In this document: one piece after another, positions 52,591 to 63,438 of the stretch | Position numbering within the stretch: the stretch's first letter is position 1 | How the letters are laid out: the number at the start of each line of letters is the position of its first letter | Origin: Tetraselmis striata | Lineage: Eukaryota; Chlorophyta; Chlorodendrophyceae; Chlorodendrales; Chlorodendraceae | Direction of reading: 5' to 3' | Length of the DNA stretch: 64,000 nucleotides | Assembly: GCA_006384855.1 (NCBI GenBank) | Contig: VCJN01001552.1 | Span: forward strand, 62,001 to 126,000 | Position numbers and translations under genes: made by a program | Notes under the pieces: model-generated | The model's database searches: none | Told to the model about the DNA's origin: nothing | The model's input: the letters and a program-made list of their open reading frames with translations, nothing else

Positions 52591-53254
52591 AGGTCCAACA
52601 TGGGTGGGGCGCGCCGACTGCCCGCGCCCGGTACGGCGACCGGACTAACACACAACGCCCACGTTCCGATGCAACGCGGTCCCCGAACGAATAGTAGTCA
52701 GAGTACCCATTAAAACGCACTCGCATATCGGTCGCCCTAACCGTGGTCTCATGAATGAGCAGAACATCTACAGATCGCTCGATCAGCAACGCGCCAACAT
52801 CCTCCACCTTAGAAGACAACCCATTCACATTAAGCGTCGCAACGCACAGGTGGGCGGGCATGGGAGGGAGGGGAAAGGGCAAGGGGTGGGAGGGAGGGGG
52901 ATGGCGGGCGGCGTGGCGATCCCAGTACGAGCGGTGTTCCCGCAAGTACCACCCCCACCGGCATGCAAAACGTTGTAAACGCTCGCGGACATGCGCACCC
53001 TGCCCTTGGGTATAATACACATCAAAGCGCACTAGCCCATCCCGCTGCAACACACGATCGATCTTCGGAATGGCCGAGGGCCGGCCATTAAACGCCCGAT
53101 CGACGCGGCTCCAAAAGGCAGGTAGTGGCGACGGGTCCCCCCAACAACACACACGACGCAGGGACGCCCCAGCGCCCTCAGCCAAGTGCCCAACCGTCCA
53201 AGGGCGAACCCCCGTCACTATGACGGCTGCACCCGGTGGCGCACGGTTGCCCAT
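52562..53254 (-). pseudogene. LINE-A N-terminal domain and start of endonuclease
   Basis: The first ~130 residues (VIVTGVRPWTVGHLAEGAGA...IPKIDRVLQRDG...ARVRERLQRF-like) have the alternating pattern of an RRM-like nucleic-acid-binding domain; this is a weak inference. A proline hinge follows. Then HLCVATLNVNGLSSKVEDVG and DVLLIHETTVRATDMRVRF begin the APE-type endonuclease, with HET where QET is common. The frame runs off into CWTCVRVGGRLQ after the G-run change. Confidence 0.75.
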
Positions 53255-54055
53255 ATCGGGGCCAACCCTACCGGAGCTACGGTTATGTTATACCAGGCGG
53301 GAAAACTCGGTAATGCGGTAGGGTCCTGGCAAACATTCCCTAGCGCGAGGTACAAGGGTTACGGATCTCCAAGTCGCCGGCCGGACATGGCCGACAGCAA
53401 GGGGCGGATACCGCTCGATTAAGGACTAGTTTTTACGCGATGGGGCGCTAAGGCCTGTCGGTTTGACCGCGGGAGGGCGGGCGGGCGGGCTGGGGCAATC
53501 TTGCCTGCGAAACGGAGCCGGGTTGCACCAAGAATCCTGTCCCGTCCTCGTGGCGTCCTGTCCTGGCCTTTTCTGTCTTCTGATCTGTCGGCGGGGCGGG
53601 GGGGGGGGGGGGGGGGGGCGCTCGACGCAAGCAATAAATTAGTCGGTTAGTCCCCTAACCGCGCGACCGATCGCGGGATCCTCGCCGACACACGCAACCG
53701 CGACAAGCGGTAAAACCCGCAAAGCTGCGCGGCTAGTCCCGAAGGAGGGCCGTTGGAGTGTTGATGATCGGCTGGCTGGCTGACTGGCTGGCGCTGGGGG
53801 GCTGGCGGGCTGGCGGGCTGACGGGCGATCGGCTCGGCGGAGCGGACGGCGTCGCGAGTACTTAACGGCAGTACTGCGCTTAACACAGAGAAAAAGCGGC
53901 TGAGAAGTGAGAAGTGGTTATACATGCGGCGGGTACCCGTAGGTATATACCGATGTACCGTGGCGACAAGCCGAAGCGAAGTCGGGTCATGCAATCACTG
54001 GGCAGTTTTTATCTCTTCAACCGCCGAGATTGTGCGACTCCGACGCGCCGCCGTC

Positions 54056-54335
54056 CAGCAATCTGTATTTCATCGTCAAGCCTATGCGCATTCGTAATCC
54101 TTCTATTCCATGAAAATCCCCATACTGAAAGGGTTGCAGCCATCTAGGGAGTTACGGCATCAATCTACGGTTCGGCGCTGCGACAATCAAGGGCATGCCG
54201 TAAGCAAATACATCGAGTACTAGCGGTTGTAGTGCCTAGCAATTTTTATATCATTGTCAAGCCTATGCCCATTGAGAGTTCCTCTATATGCCATATAAAT
54301 CCGCATAATCAAAGAGTTGGAGCCATCTCGTGTCT
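54056..54335. repeat. Two-copy tandem duplication, ~182-bp step
   Basis: AGCAAT...TTTCATCGTCAAGCCTATGCGCATT...GCAGCCATCTAG at 54056 recurs at 54238 as AGCAATTTTTATATCATTGTCAAGCC...GGAGCCATCTCG. Confidence 0.75.
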
Positions 54336-54669
54336 GATATGAGACGCTCGTAGTCTCGTGTCGGAGATGGCACCCAAGCCACATCGGTTGTCGATGACGA
54401 GTGCGAGGCCGGCCAAAAATCGGATGGCGCGTCTGCCGAGGCAGCGGCCCAATCGGATGCCCCGTCGGCTGCTAAAGGGTCGTCGGCTGCCGAGGTTCAT
54501 GAAGACGGTGGGCACTCTAGGTACCTGTGGCACTGGTCCCAAAGGATGTCGCGCGGCCCGCCGAATTCATTGCAAACCGGTAAATATATGTGTAAATGTA
54601 ACGCATGCGCAATAAATGCGCAACCTACACAATTACATTGTACTCCGGTACAGCCTCCACGCCAGTAGG

Positions 54670-54860
54670 AGTGATCTAGACTAGTTTATGGGGTTTCCCA
54701 GCAATTTAGATGTCCTTTTGCGACCCGTACGGTCTGTTGGTGCGTGTTTTCACCCGGTTAAGGTAACGGTACTATCATGTTTCAGTACGGGCTGCCCCAT
54801 CGCCCGCAAGCCGTGCGCTCCCGCGGCCGGGGAGCTACTTAGAACCGCCACCACACAGCA
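54670..54860 (+). repeat. SINE-like repeat S, copy 1
   Basis: Matches 60580-60760 (TTTATGGGGTTT, ATCATGTTTCAGTA-GGGCTG, GGGGAGCT-CTTAG). Homology is lost after about 190 bp. No clear target duplication around this copy. Confidence 0.75.
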
Positions 54861-55348
54861 TACGCGCGGACAGTTTAACATCGAGCGCGCGCGAGACACG
54901 AGTGTAAAAAGCCGCGTCAGCGAGACGCCCTGCCCAACCGCCTCACCCATTGCAAGGCCATTCTGGCCCGGCCCACCGTGCGCGTTAGCTACCCGCTCTC
55001 GACAAGCGCCCTTCCAAAAAATGCACCCATAGCGTTGACCGACCTGTAGGTGGGAGCATAGGCGCCGAGGGCGCCCCATCTGCCTGCGAGACCGGTACCT
55101 TCAGGTGGGTTTGGGTTGGGTGTGGCTCGCAACCACCCACTCACTCACCCACTCGCTGCCACGGGGATGAACACGCCTCCATCGCCATCCCCGTTCGCAT
55201 GGCCGTTTTTCGCCCATCGTGTTCCTTAGGAGCAGTTGCATGAACGCACTCGGGGGTTTGTCGAGTTTTTCCTTGTCAAAGAAGTTACAAGCGTTCTCCT
55301 CACTGCCCCTCTGCTGCACATGTGCCGCTCGTCACGTAGGGAGGGCTA

Positions 55349-56483
55349 ATGGCGGCCGTAAATCGGCGGAGCCGCGTCCTAGAGGGCGAGAGCCTAGAGT
55401 TCTTGGTGGAGTGCTGCGAGGAGGCCTACGCCTCGGAGCCGCAGCGCTACAAGAACACCGCCTGCACAGCTTGCTTCGGCCCTCTCTTGACCCCGGTGGC
55501 GGTCGTGGAGCGGGCAACGTGGGAGGCGCAGTTCCAATTGGCCGCGTGGAATGAGCTCGGCCGGGACTGGCGGCTCTCGAATGCCGCCAAGTCCTTCAAG
55601 CTTTCCGGCTTCCCCTCGGCGTTGCTTGCTACTTGGGTCACCGACATCGGCAAGAAATGTCGGGAGCCGAGCCTGAAGGCGTGGGACCGGGAGTATCCCT
55701 CGGTCAAGTACTGCGAGCGCGGCAACAACGAGAAGCCCGGAGTCGGCCGCCTCGTGCGTGGCTACGTCTTCCTGACAATACGCGCGATTGCGCTCCTGTT
55801 TGAGCAAGCGAAGGTGACCATGTACCCCCACATCCCCCATGGGCATGTGACCAGCGCGAGTATGTGCAGTACAAGTTCCAACAGTCAGTGCTGGAGGAGC
55901 CAGAGATATGATTACATGAGCTAGACGCAACATTGATATACATGGATAAGCTGCAGCTGCCAGGCGTGGAGCTGCTCATCCAGCAGGCTGGCACGTGGGG
56001 CTTTCCTGAGCCCGCCCTGAGGCCAGGTTTGGGGTCAGCAAGGGCACATTAACTACTACGCAGTCACTGCCAGGAGGTATTAGCAACCGGCGCTGACGAA
56101 GGCTGTGGTCGGCTTCGTGACATACGGGGATCATTTCTGGCGGCGTGGCTGGAGAAGCAAGCTAAGGCTCGTGCTAAGCTGGAGGCGCAACAAGAGAGGA
56201 GGGCGTTGGAGGAGGACTACCTTGCCAAGCGCAATGAGCGTCACTCTTTGGATGCTCGTTGTGCCAGGTGGGCGTGAGAGGCTGGCTGCCAACGGCAACT
56301 ATTCCCCCATCCGCGATCCCATGCATGATCAATGGGCAGGATAAGCAGGCAGCTGGCATTAAATATGCCATGGACCTGTACGAGGTGCCGTCACTAGCTA
56401 GGGGGGTGTATGATTATGATGCATGGGTGACAGATTTTCTGGGGCATTTCAGGAAGCCGGGGAAAAGGCGGCGTCGCGGATAG
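55349..56483 (+). pseudogene. Gene X: intron-containing, interrupted, function unknown
   Basis: ATG at 55349. 155 codons run without a stop (LEFLVECCEEAYASEPQRYK, CTACFGPLLTPVAVVERATW, AWNELGRDWRLSNAAKSFKL). A 41-nt GT-AG intron (55814-55854) keeps phase and joins LLFEQAK to REYVQYKFQQSVLEEPEI. A TGA then interrupts a frame that continues LHELDATLIYMDKLQLPGVE. Later pieces in the same strand are AAWLEKQAKARAKLEAQQER (56137) and AAGIKYAMDLYEVPSLARGV to GHFRKPGKRRRRG (stop 56483). Basic C-terminus, coiled coil in the middle. Family not recognised. Confidence 0.5.
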
Positions 56484-56758
56484 TCACCAGCATGCATAGG
56501 CGGCATTGCGGGAGGATGCCGGCATGGGTGTAATTACATTTCCAACCTATTTCTTTGCCGCACGGGATGTGTTCAAGGTGTGCTCTGGGAGCTTGCGCTT
56601 CATGCTGGCATGTGTCTGCTCATGCTTCTCTCGCCTTTCCTTAGCCACATGCCCAGTGCCCAGACAATCTGCGCAGCCATAACATCACCATCCCTTTTAG
56701 TGACATGTTGTCTAAACACAATGACTATAAATAACATCAAAATATAATTGCAGAATAC

Positions 56759-58051
56759 CTTCAGCACCACAATTGTGCCATTAGTCCTTGTGGCATTGAA
56801 GATTCCTGTGGCATCAGCAACTAGTTGGATGCTGAGAGACTCCCCGGGTTTGATGAGCCCCTCCTTCAGCAGTAGCCTGGCACGATGCGGAAGCACCACC
56901 TTGAGATCCAGTGTGCTTGATATCATGTCCTTCGCAGTGCTAAACCCCACATTAGCCAGCTCCTCCCCTTGCCCTTACTTTCAGCATGTCCTCCACTGAT
57001 GGCCACTTGATCATCAAGTTGCCATATGGCAGCACCATCTGCACCACCTTCTCCATGTCCACGTCCCACTTGGAGCTGCTGAGGCTGATGAGACGCTGAA
57101 ATGCATCTTGAGATAGCTTTAGGTCAGTGTAGACCTGCACAGCGTTGTGCTCCCACAGCTTTCTAATGGCATGCAAGGTACGCCTCGCTGCTGCTCTAAC
57201 TGCTTAACTCCAATATGGAGGCCAACAACTCGGGGTAGTTGGCTAGGAGGGCGCCTGGGATAAAGCGGGGGGTGTGCGCTGCTCGCACATCCGCTGGGTG
57301 GCCCACTAGGTCCGCCTCCTCTACGATGCCTGCCTCATCCATCCCGTCAGCTCCATGAGCGTCGACATCGCCATGCTGCTGCTGCTCCGCTCCTTCGCTC
57401 GTCATCGTCGGAAGGGAATCCGAGCTGTGCGCCGGGCCCGCCCTCCGCATACACCGACTGCCAGCTGTCGTCGTTTCCGACTGCGTGGGTGAGTCACGCC
57501 TCCAGCTGCTCGGCCTTGCGGCCGATGAACTTGCGCACCGTCGCTCGGGTCGTCGCCTCCCGCAGCTTGTAGGACAGCCCTGCCGGCCGCTCCCTCCCCA
57601 GAGTAGCCCTTCTGGCCCCCGCCCTCCTTGTCACTGCCGCTGCCCTCAGCTGACTCGGCCTCGCTGCCATTTGACTCAAACATGAGCCGTATCTTGGCTT
57701 TTAGGCGCGCTACCTTCTTGTCGCGCTTCCGGCGCAGGATGTCTGCCTCCACTCGCGCCCTCTCCTCCGCCGCAAGTTGGGACCGCATCTCCTTCTCCAC
57801 CTCTTTCTGCATGTTGACAACCTCCCTCCAGCAACGCTCCGCCTCCTCCTACGCAGTCGCTCTCTTCAGCAGGTACTGGACTTCTGACTCGAGGTTTTGC
57901 AGCTGGGTTGACACACGAGTCGTCGCTACTGATGCTTGCGACGATGGCCCGGCCGGCATGTTGCTGCCGCTGGCACCCGCCCCGCCTCTTCCATCACCAC
58001 CGGCATCGCCGCGGCTTTCTTAGACTGCCGTTTCTTTGACTTGTAGCCCAT
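56759..58051 (-). pseudogene. Gene Y: intron-containing, interrupted, coiled-coil protein
   Basis: ATG at 58051 opens MGYKSKKRQSKKAAA; a frameshift near 58010 leads to GASGSNMPAGPSSQASVATT, then LQNLESEVQYLLKRATA, an in-frame TAG, and EEAERCWREVVNMQKEVEKE (coiled coil). Further frameshifted parts: GLSYKLREATTRATVRKFIG, TPRFIPGALLANYPELLASI. Two exons near the end are clean: KLWEHNAVQVYTDLKLSQDA to SVEDMLK (ending 56979), a 49-nt GT-AG intron, then DMISSTLDLKVVLPHRARLL to ATRTNGTIVVLK (56929-56759). The segment IQLVADATGIFNATRTNGT recalls proteins of unnamed protist transposon families, a weak inference. Convergent with gene X. Confidence 0.48.
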
Positions 58052-58220
58052 GGCACCCGGACGGGGGACGAGGGGAGGGGGGCAAAAGACGTGGCTGTTG
58101 TAAGCAAAGATGTTATGCAAGCTGCTGTGACATGCCGTGGAGTGGCAGATGTTGCATCCCGACTGTACGCGGCCGCCAGGTCGCCCCCACCGCATGCGCA
58201 CCAGCCGCCTCCCGACACCG

Positions 58221-58628
58221 CTTGTACTACCCCCAAAGGGCTTGGCAGACGTACCTACAAGATCTCTAGACATAGGTCGGGCACTATGGTGACTGCCAGT
58301 ACGGCCAGAGGTATTGGAGGGCGCGTACGCGTACGCGTACGTTAAAATGTCCGATTTTCGGGCCCGGAACTGCGTTGTGCAACAGCTCGCCTGCCATCTT
58401 CCTTCGCGTACTTCGCGTACTTCGCTTGTACTACCCCCAAAGGGCTTGGCAGACGTACCTACAAGATCTCTAGACATAGGACGGGCACTATGGTGACTGC
58501 CAGTACGGCCAGAGGTACTGGAGGGCGCGTACGCGTACGCGTACGTTAAAATGTCCGATTTTCGGGCCCGGAACTGCGCTGTGCAACAGCTCGCCTGCCA
58601 TCTTCCTTCGCGAACTTCGCGTACTTGT
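58221..58628. repeat. 204-bp tandem duplication with GTACGC microsatellite
   Basis: CTTGTACTACCCCCAAAGGG begins both copies (58221 and 58425). Each contains GCGTACGCGTACGCGTACG and ends in CTTCGCGTACTTCG-type repeats. Only a few bases differ, so the duplication is recent. The length is 68 codons, so the - strand frame upstream of gene Y passes through both copies. Confidence 0.92.
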
Positions 58629-58997
58629 GCGCGCGAGGGTTGCAGAGGCTGATCAAGTTCGCACCGAGGTTCCTTTTTCCCGCTAGTGAGTCGTCGTGCC
58701 GCACACAAGCGTTACATCCTCATGCAACGATAGACAGCCTCTCGGTCTAGGTGGTTTTCCCGGCTCGTGCGCCCGACTCTGTTTTGCGTTTGTAATGCCC
58801 TGGCTTTGCAGCTGGGACGTTTTCGGGTGGCGATGCGCACGGTAAGGAACTAGAGCCGGGGATTGCCCGTTAGGGGGGTTTAAAATCTCAACACCCGAAG
58901 CCGAGTCGCAGTATGGGCCATCGTGGGCTCCCGCGCAGTGAAGCACTCTCTCGCAGTATTCAACTCTTGAGGTTTTGTGAAGTAGACGCTCGGCACC

Positions 58998-59315
58998 ATG
59001 GCCGCAGTTTGTACGGTTGTCAACGACGACAACTACGCCTACCGCAACAAAACGGCGCGGACTGAGGAGGGCGTCCGTGTCGTCGGGACGGCCACTTGCT
59101 GTCATGCAAAACACTGCAACCCGGTCCACATGTACTCGCAACATGGCGTCGTGTCATCAACGGTCGTTACACGTTGTGGTTTTCCTAACCACCCGCGTAA
59201 TTGGTCCGTTACGGGGATGGCGCTGCTCATGCGCCGGTGTTCTGAGAAGGCTCGTTGCCCTCGTCCTAACCGTGCTGCTGCAACTTTTGCTTTTGTCGCA
59301 ATGGGAGACGTTTAA
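58998..59315 (+). CDS. Unrecognised 105-aa ORF
   Basis: A good start context (CACCATGG) opens MAAVCTVVNDDNYAYRNKTA, and the ORF ends ATFAFVAMGDV. An overlapping 277-codon frame (59017-59850) on the same strand competes. No domain recognised. Confidence 0.25.
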   Translation: MAAVCTVVNDDNYAYRNKTARTEEGVRVVGTATCCHAKHCNPVHMYSQHGVVSSTVVTRCGFPNHPRNWSVTGMALLMRRCSEKARCPRPNRAAATFAFVAMGDV

Positions 59316-60560
59316 TCGGCTCGTTCCGGCGCGTCTCCGATGCCTCCTACTGCAACGTCGTCATCACACGGACCACGACAATCTGAAGCTTCCCGCCGGG
59401 GGGCGGCTCTACCATCTGGCGTGCTCGACGTCTCGTGGTGACCGTAACTACTCCTGTCCGACTCCGGGTTTGGAACCTCGGCGACCGTCGCTCGAGCAGC
59501 AGCACCGGCCGCCTCGTCGTCATCCTCGCCCCGACATCATTGGCATCGTTATATGCCGGCGTAGGTTACCATGGCCTCTACGCCGGCCAACCTGTTCCCG
59601 ACGTCACGACATCTCATCTCTGGCAACAAGAGCTGCCCGCCGGGGGGCAGCTCCGCCACTACTTCACGCGACTGGTGCATTTCTTGGCGTCATCATAGGC
59701 CTGCGACTTGTGAGGTGGTCGGCGGCCGTCGCTTGTGCGTCAGCGGCGGCCACCTCACCGAACTCCGCCAAGCGAGATCCGCGCCGAAGACTTTCCGAGC
59801 TGGTAAAACGAAGCAAGGTCCGGCACGGGTATCGTAGGTATCCGTGGTAGGGTTCAGTAGGGTGTGATCTGTGGGTTAATTGGGTTTCTAATTCTGGTAG
59901 AACTTTTGCGACGTCGCCGACAACTAACCCCGACATACATAAGAAACGGCACGGCACAACCACCCTGGGTCCCACGTGCCCACGACCCGAAGCGTTATTG
60001 TGCGTTTCAGGCGCCGCCCCTCGTGCGAGGCGGCGAGACGACCGCCGTTGGTGACGGCGGCGGCCTTACATCGTTGTCATCGCGCGGGGTGACGTGTCCA
60101 CCCCTCAAAATGTACACCGCCGGTACATGTGCAAAGTTACCGCCGCGTCGCGTACAACGTATACCGTAAGTCACTTGGTTGTACGCGGGGCGCTCTGGCG
60201 CCAAGGCGCGCAACTCGTACTCGCCCCACTGGTACCCGTGCCGATTTGTTGGGCACTCGTCGCTAACTTGGCTATTCCTACTGGCCTACATTTCCTATTC
60301 GTGCCGCATTTCCGCCACGGCGCGCGGTAAATGTTGATTTTGCGACACGTCCGGCCTATATGTCACGCCGGCGTTCGCACCGTCAACATCTCCCATCCAC
60401 GTCTATTCTGCGCTTGCGCCTTGATCGAGGTTCTTAACCTCTCGGCGGGAGACCCTCCTACGACTCATGACATCTTCCGCATGCATGTGTCTGGTTGGCA
60501 CGCCTGCCGACTGCCCACACTCGCAGTCGTACACAAACCGCGTGTAACGAGCAAAACTAG
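59316..60560. other. Unassigned coding-like region
   Basis: Several overlapping + strand ORFs (59435-59698, 59864-60169, 60094-60330, 60331-60579) read without repeats but share no recognisable motif. A short block (CTGCCCGCCGGGGGGCAGCTC) occurs near 59636 and, slightly changed, near 59390. It may be a decayed gene. Confidence 0.3.
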
Positions 60561-60924
60561 ACTCGATTGCAAGTTTTAAATGATCTAAACTAGTTTATGG
60601 GGTTTTCCAACAATTTAACTGTCCCAGTGCGACCCATACGGTCTGTCGGTGGTTTCAACCGCTTAAGTTACCGGTACCATCATGTTTCAGTAGGGGCTGT
60701 CCCATCGCTCGCGAGCCCTGCGCTCCCGGGGAGCTGCTTAGGACAGTCACCAACAGCTCGCCCGCCATCTTCCTGCCCTCCCGTTTCCGCCTCCGCCATG
60801 CAGGCTCCTCCTCCGACCCCCCCCCCCCCCCCCTTTCGTCGAGCCTTCCTATCCATAAATTGGGCTTCTTCCGTGTAAAACGGCCCTGACATACTTTTTC
60901 GAAACCACACTCGATTGCAAGTTT
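60561..60924 (+). mobile_element. SINE-like repeat S, copy 2, with 16-bp target duplications
   Basis: The perfect direct repeat ACTCGATTGCAAGTTT lies at 60561-60576 and 60909-60924 and brackets 332 bp. The first ~190 bp match 54670-54860. No coding capacity. Target duplications of this length are made by LINE-type machinery. A 17-C tract lies at 60817-60833. A tRNA-derived head is not clear. Confidence 0.75.
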
Positions 60925-61052
60925 GAAACATGTAGTCAATACGTGCCCCAAAGCATGTGTCAATATGCTGTCATGATGATGTATGCCAGCGGGTCACACA
61001 TACTCATATACGAGCACCGTGCCAGTACTTTAGGATACCTTGCATGCCAAGA

Positions 61053-61101
61053 GGACCCCATGCACAAGAAGAGCATCGAAATCTTCTTGTGCATGGGGTC
61101 C
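61053..61101. repeat. Perfect 20-bp hairpin with 9-nt loop
   Basis: GGACCCCATGCACAAGAAGA (61053-61072), loop 61073-61081, exact reverse complement 61082-61101. Could form a stable RNA stem or a DNA cruciform. Confidence 0.92.
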
Positions 61102-61397
61102 AGGAAAACTTTTTTCCACCCTTCTATAGCACCGCATATAATAAATATATTCGCAACACGTCATACGGATTAATATCATCTATTGGGCACATCCGATTTA
61201 ATGCTATGTTTTAGTATTCTACTTTCCGGAGAAACGGAGGGGGGGGGGGGTGACGTTGTAAGTGGCCCCAATTTTAAGTTCACGTACTAAAGCAATACTT
61301 GGCGGTTGGGAGCATTGAATGAGCGCATGGGGGCTTAGCCCCGCACCGCCGTTGCCGTTAATATCCATGCAAGGCATATTTTTGGAAGGGCTTGGCC

Positions 61398-62021
61398 ATG
61401 CAAGACAGTGCACCCACTGCTGTGGCGTCACGAGCAGTTGACAATCGGACGGCATTCCATATCGGAGGCATTGGGAGGCTGCATGGAATTGTGAAAGGAA
61501 CAGCACTGCCGGGAGCGGAGGTGCATCTTCTCTTGGCAAGCATATTGCAACATGGTACGTGCTTCCATCGCGAGCTGATGAAGAGCCAGCTGTCACACAA
61601 GAGGAGACTACCAACTGGCGGTGAGCTGCTCTGCCTCCCCCTTCATGCCACATTTAATATATCATCCGCGGCTGACACGCCACTGAGTAACCATGTCACC
61701 TTGCTGTGGCGCCAAAGATGGTCGGCTGCCGATGGCCTGGCATACGGTAAGACGTTTGACATTTTCATGTGTGGCATGCAACCTCTGGATGAGGACCATC
61801 CTCATCACGCTTCCTTTGTGTGTGATCTCCGTGTGACCTGTGTTGCTCCGGTGGAGATTGAGTATCACACGCACAAGAAGAAGAACCCCACTTGGAAGTT
61901 CATCCCCACCTTTTGTGCAGTGTGTGTAGGATCATTAGGTGAGGTCTACGGCCACTATGTGCTGCCGCTATTCCCGCTTCACGCTTGCCACACTGCTCCC
62001 GCTGATGATGCGTTGTGTTGA
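61398..62021 (+). CDS. Unrecognised 207-aa ORF
   Basis: First ATG at 61398 (MQDSAPTAVASRAVDNRTAF). Non-repetitive sequence, e.g. LRVTCVAPVEIEYHTHKKKN and VCVGSLGEVYGHYVLPLFPL, ending TAPADDALC. A Cys-rich ORF (62058-62264; CNACERACYHLL) follows. No known domain. Confidence 0.38.
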   Translation: MQDSAPTAVASRAVDNRTAFHIGGIGRLHGIVKGTALPGAEVHLLLASILQHGTCFHRELMKSQLSHKRRLPTGGELLCLPLHATFNISSAADTPLSNHVTLLWRQRWSAADGLAYGKTFDIFMCGMQPLDEDHPHHASFVCDLRVTCVAPVEIEYHTHKKKNPTWKFIPTFCAVCVGSLGEVYGHYVLPLFPLHACHTAPADDALC

Positions 62022-63122
62022 TGTCAATGTGATGAAGACGGAGGACTCATAGATGAGATGTTACAGACTGTCCACACCAATGTTTTGCCTTTGTGCAATG
62101 CTTGTGAGCGTGCGTGCTATCATCTGCTCGTGAGGGCGGGGCGCCAATGCCAATTGTGCTTAACGAGAAGATGCGAGAAGTTAGGAAGGCAACATTGTGG
62201 AGCAGGGCATAGCAACGCGGTGAGAGCAGCAACATATAGCAGTGGCATACATCAAGCAACCTAGCAACATCATAGCACTACATGCATGGTTTTTGAGGAG
62301 GGGTGGATAGGGCCACCGTATATATGGTTGGGTTGCCATGATGCTGAATATGGTTATGGATCCAAAAAGTGGCCCACCCCCTCTCCATTAGTCCATTATA
62401 TGCTTGCATATGGCAGGGAACAGCTTTATGCACAGCCATGCATTGAAACCTTTAAAACAGTCATGCCATAGATAGTTATTATGCAGCATTGAGCATGTTC
62501 TACGAAGCACTGTGAGATCAACATAAATGAAGTAGAGGGCGGAGGTGGAAACAGAAGGGGGGGGGGGTGTCTACAAGCATATATAAAATCAAATCGGGCC
62601 TGGTACCCGCGCATCCTGATGCGACGATTGCGACGGCTATCATTTCTGGCGCAGCACTGATGCACGACTGCTGCCTTCAGGGCACGCGCGGAATTTTGAA
62701 TATTATGACGTAATGCAGCATGGCGCTCGCCGCGCTTTGTTCTCCAGCTCCCGCGCTGGCCGATGCCTACCAATATACCTGTAGAGACAGTCCCTACATA
62801 AACACACACACGCGAGTACCTGTAAGGATGATCAATACAATTATACAGGTACCGGTGCCAGTGGTAGCGACTAGTAGATAATCCTTAGATATATCCACGG
62901 CTTGTTTCAGTTATTACTGCTTTTAGCCTTTTTTTACTGCTTTTAGCGGTGGATTTTTGTTATTCAGCGCACCCGCAGTACGTAAAGCAGTCTACACGGC
63001 GGAGATCTTATTATGTAATATGTACGCGCGCGATAGCGACGACATGCCGGGCGGGCGGGGGTGGTCGTACCCGTAATACGGTGGCTTTGGTATGTAATTT
63101 TTCACTCTATCAGTGATCTGAC
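62022..63122. other. Intergenic, no supported gene
   Basis: Contains an 11-G tract (62557-62567) and, in reverse orientation at 62905-62960, a block (AAATCCACCGCTAAAAGCAGTA) also present near 22211 and 29970. ORFs are short. Confidence 0.45.
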
Positions 63123-63416
63123 ATGCGCGCACGACTAACTGAAGGTATAGGTGTGAATCACAAAAGGCATTGGTACGTAATCCTTATGGGATACAGCGGG
63201 TGCGCCGGGGCGCAACTGCAGATCGACAAGCGCGCGAAGGCGGTGCAAGAATGCAAGCAGTTGATGGCGCCCTCGTCGTCTTACTTATTATTGCCGCCGA
63301 CTTGCCACCACCAGCAACCAGTACCGATCGATAGCGACGACGACGTGCACCCCGCCTGTTATCATCCTATATTGCATTTTGAGCCCAAGTTCCGACGCCA
63401 CTGCAATACAGAATAG
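63123..63416 (+). CDS. Unrecognised 97-aa ORF
   Basis: The middle reads LQIDKRAKAVQECKQLMAPS and VPIDSDDDVHPACYHPILHF. A donor/acceptor-like TTTTTAG|GTGCG follows at 63437, and another open stretch (63439-63819) lies beyond, so it may be an exon of a larger gene running out of the window. Confidence 0.25.
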   Translation: MRARLTEGIGVNHKRHWYVILMGYSGCAGAQLQIDKRAKAVQECKQLMAPSSSYLLLPPTCHHQQPVPIDSDDDVHPACYHPILHFEPKFRRHCNTE

Positions 63417-63438
63417 CCCTCCGCTCTCTGCTTTTTAG

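Larger units (their letters stand above)
48977..53254 (-). mobile_element. LINE-A, nearly full-length non-LTR retrotransposon
   Basis: One long - strand reading path encodes an N-terminal domain, APE-type endonuclease, RT and a C-terminal Cys/His knuckle, followed by a ~250-bp 3' UTR and a short A-rich end. Fragments of the same family are at 6128-6498 and 30003-30180. Three lesions disable it: a one-base change in a 7-G run at 52572, a lost T near 50214, and an in-frame TGA at 49655-49657. The 5' border is not defined; 53255-53640 may belong to it. Confidence 0.9.
53255..55340. other. Region between LINE-A and gene X, no supported gene
   Basis: Contains a 22-G tract (53597-53618), CTGGCTGG-type simple sequence (53760-53820), a two-copy ~182-bp duplication (54056, 54238) and one SINE-like repeat copy (54670-54860). 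ORFs here are short and compositionally biased. Confidence 0.45.

Noticed and set aside
61398..62021. Assigning the 207-aa ORF to a known transposase
   Set aside because: No catalytic motif could be identified; left as unknown.
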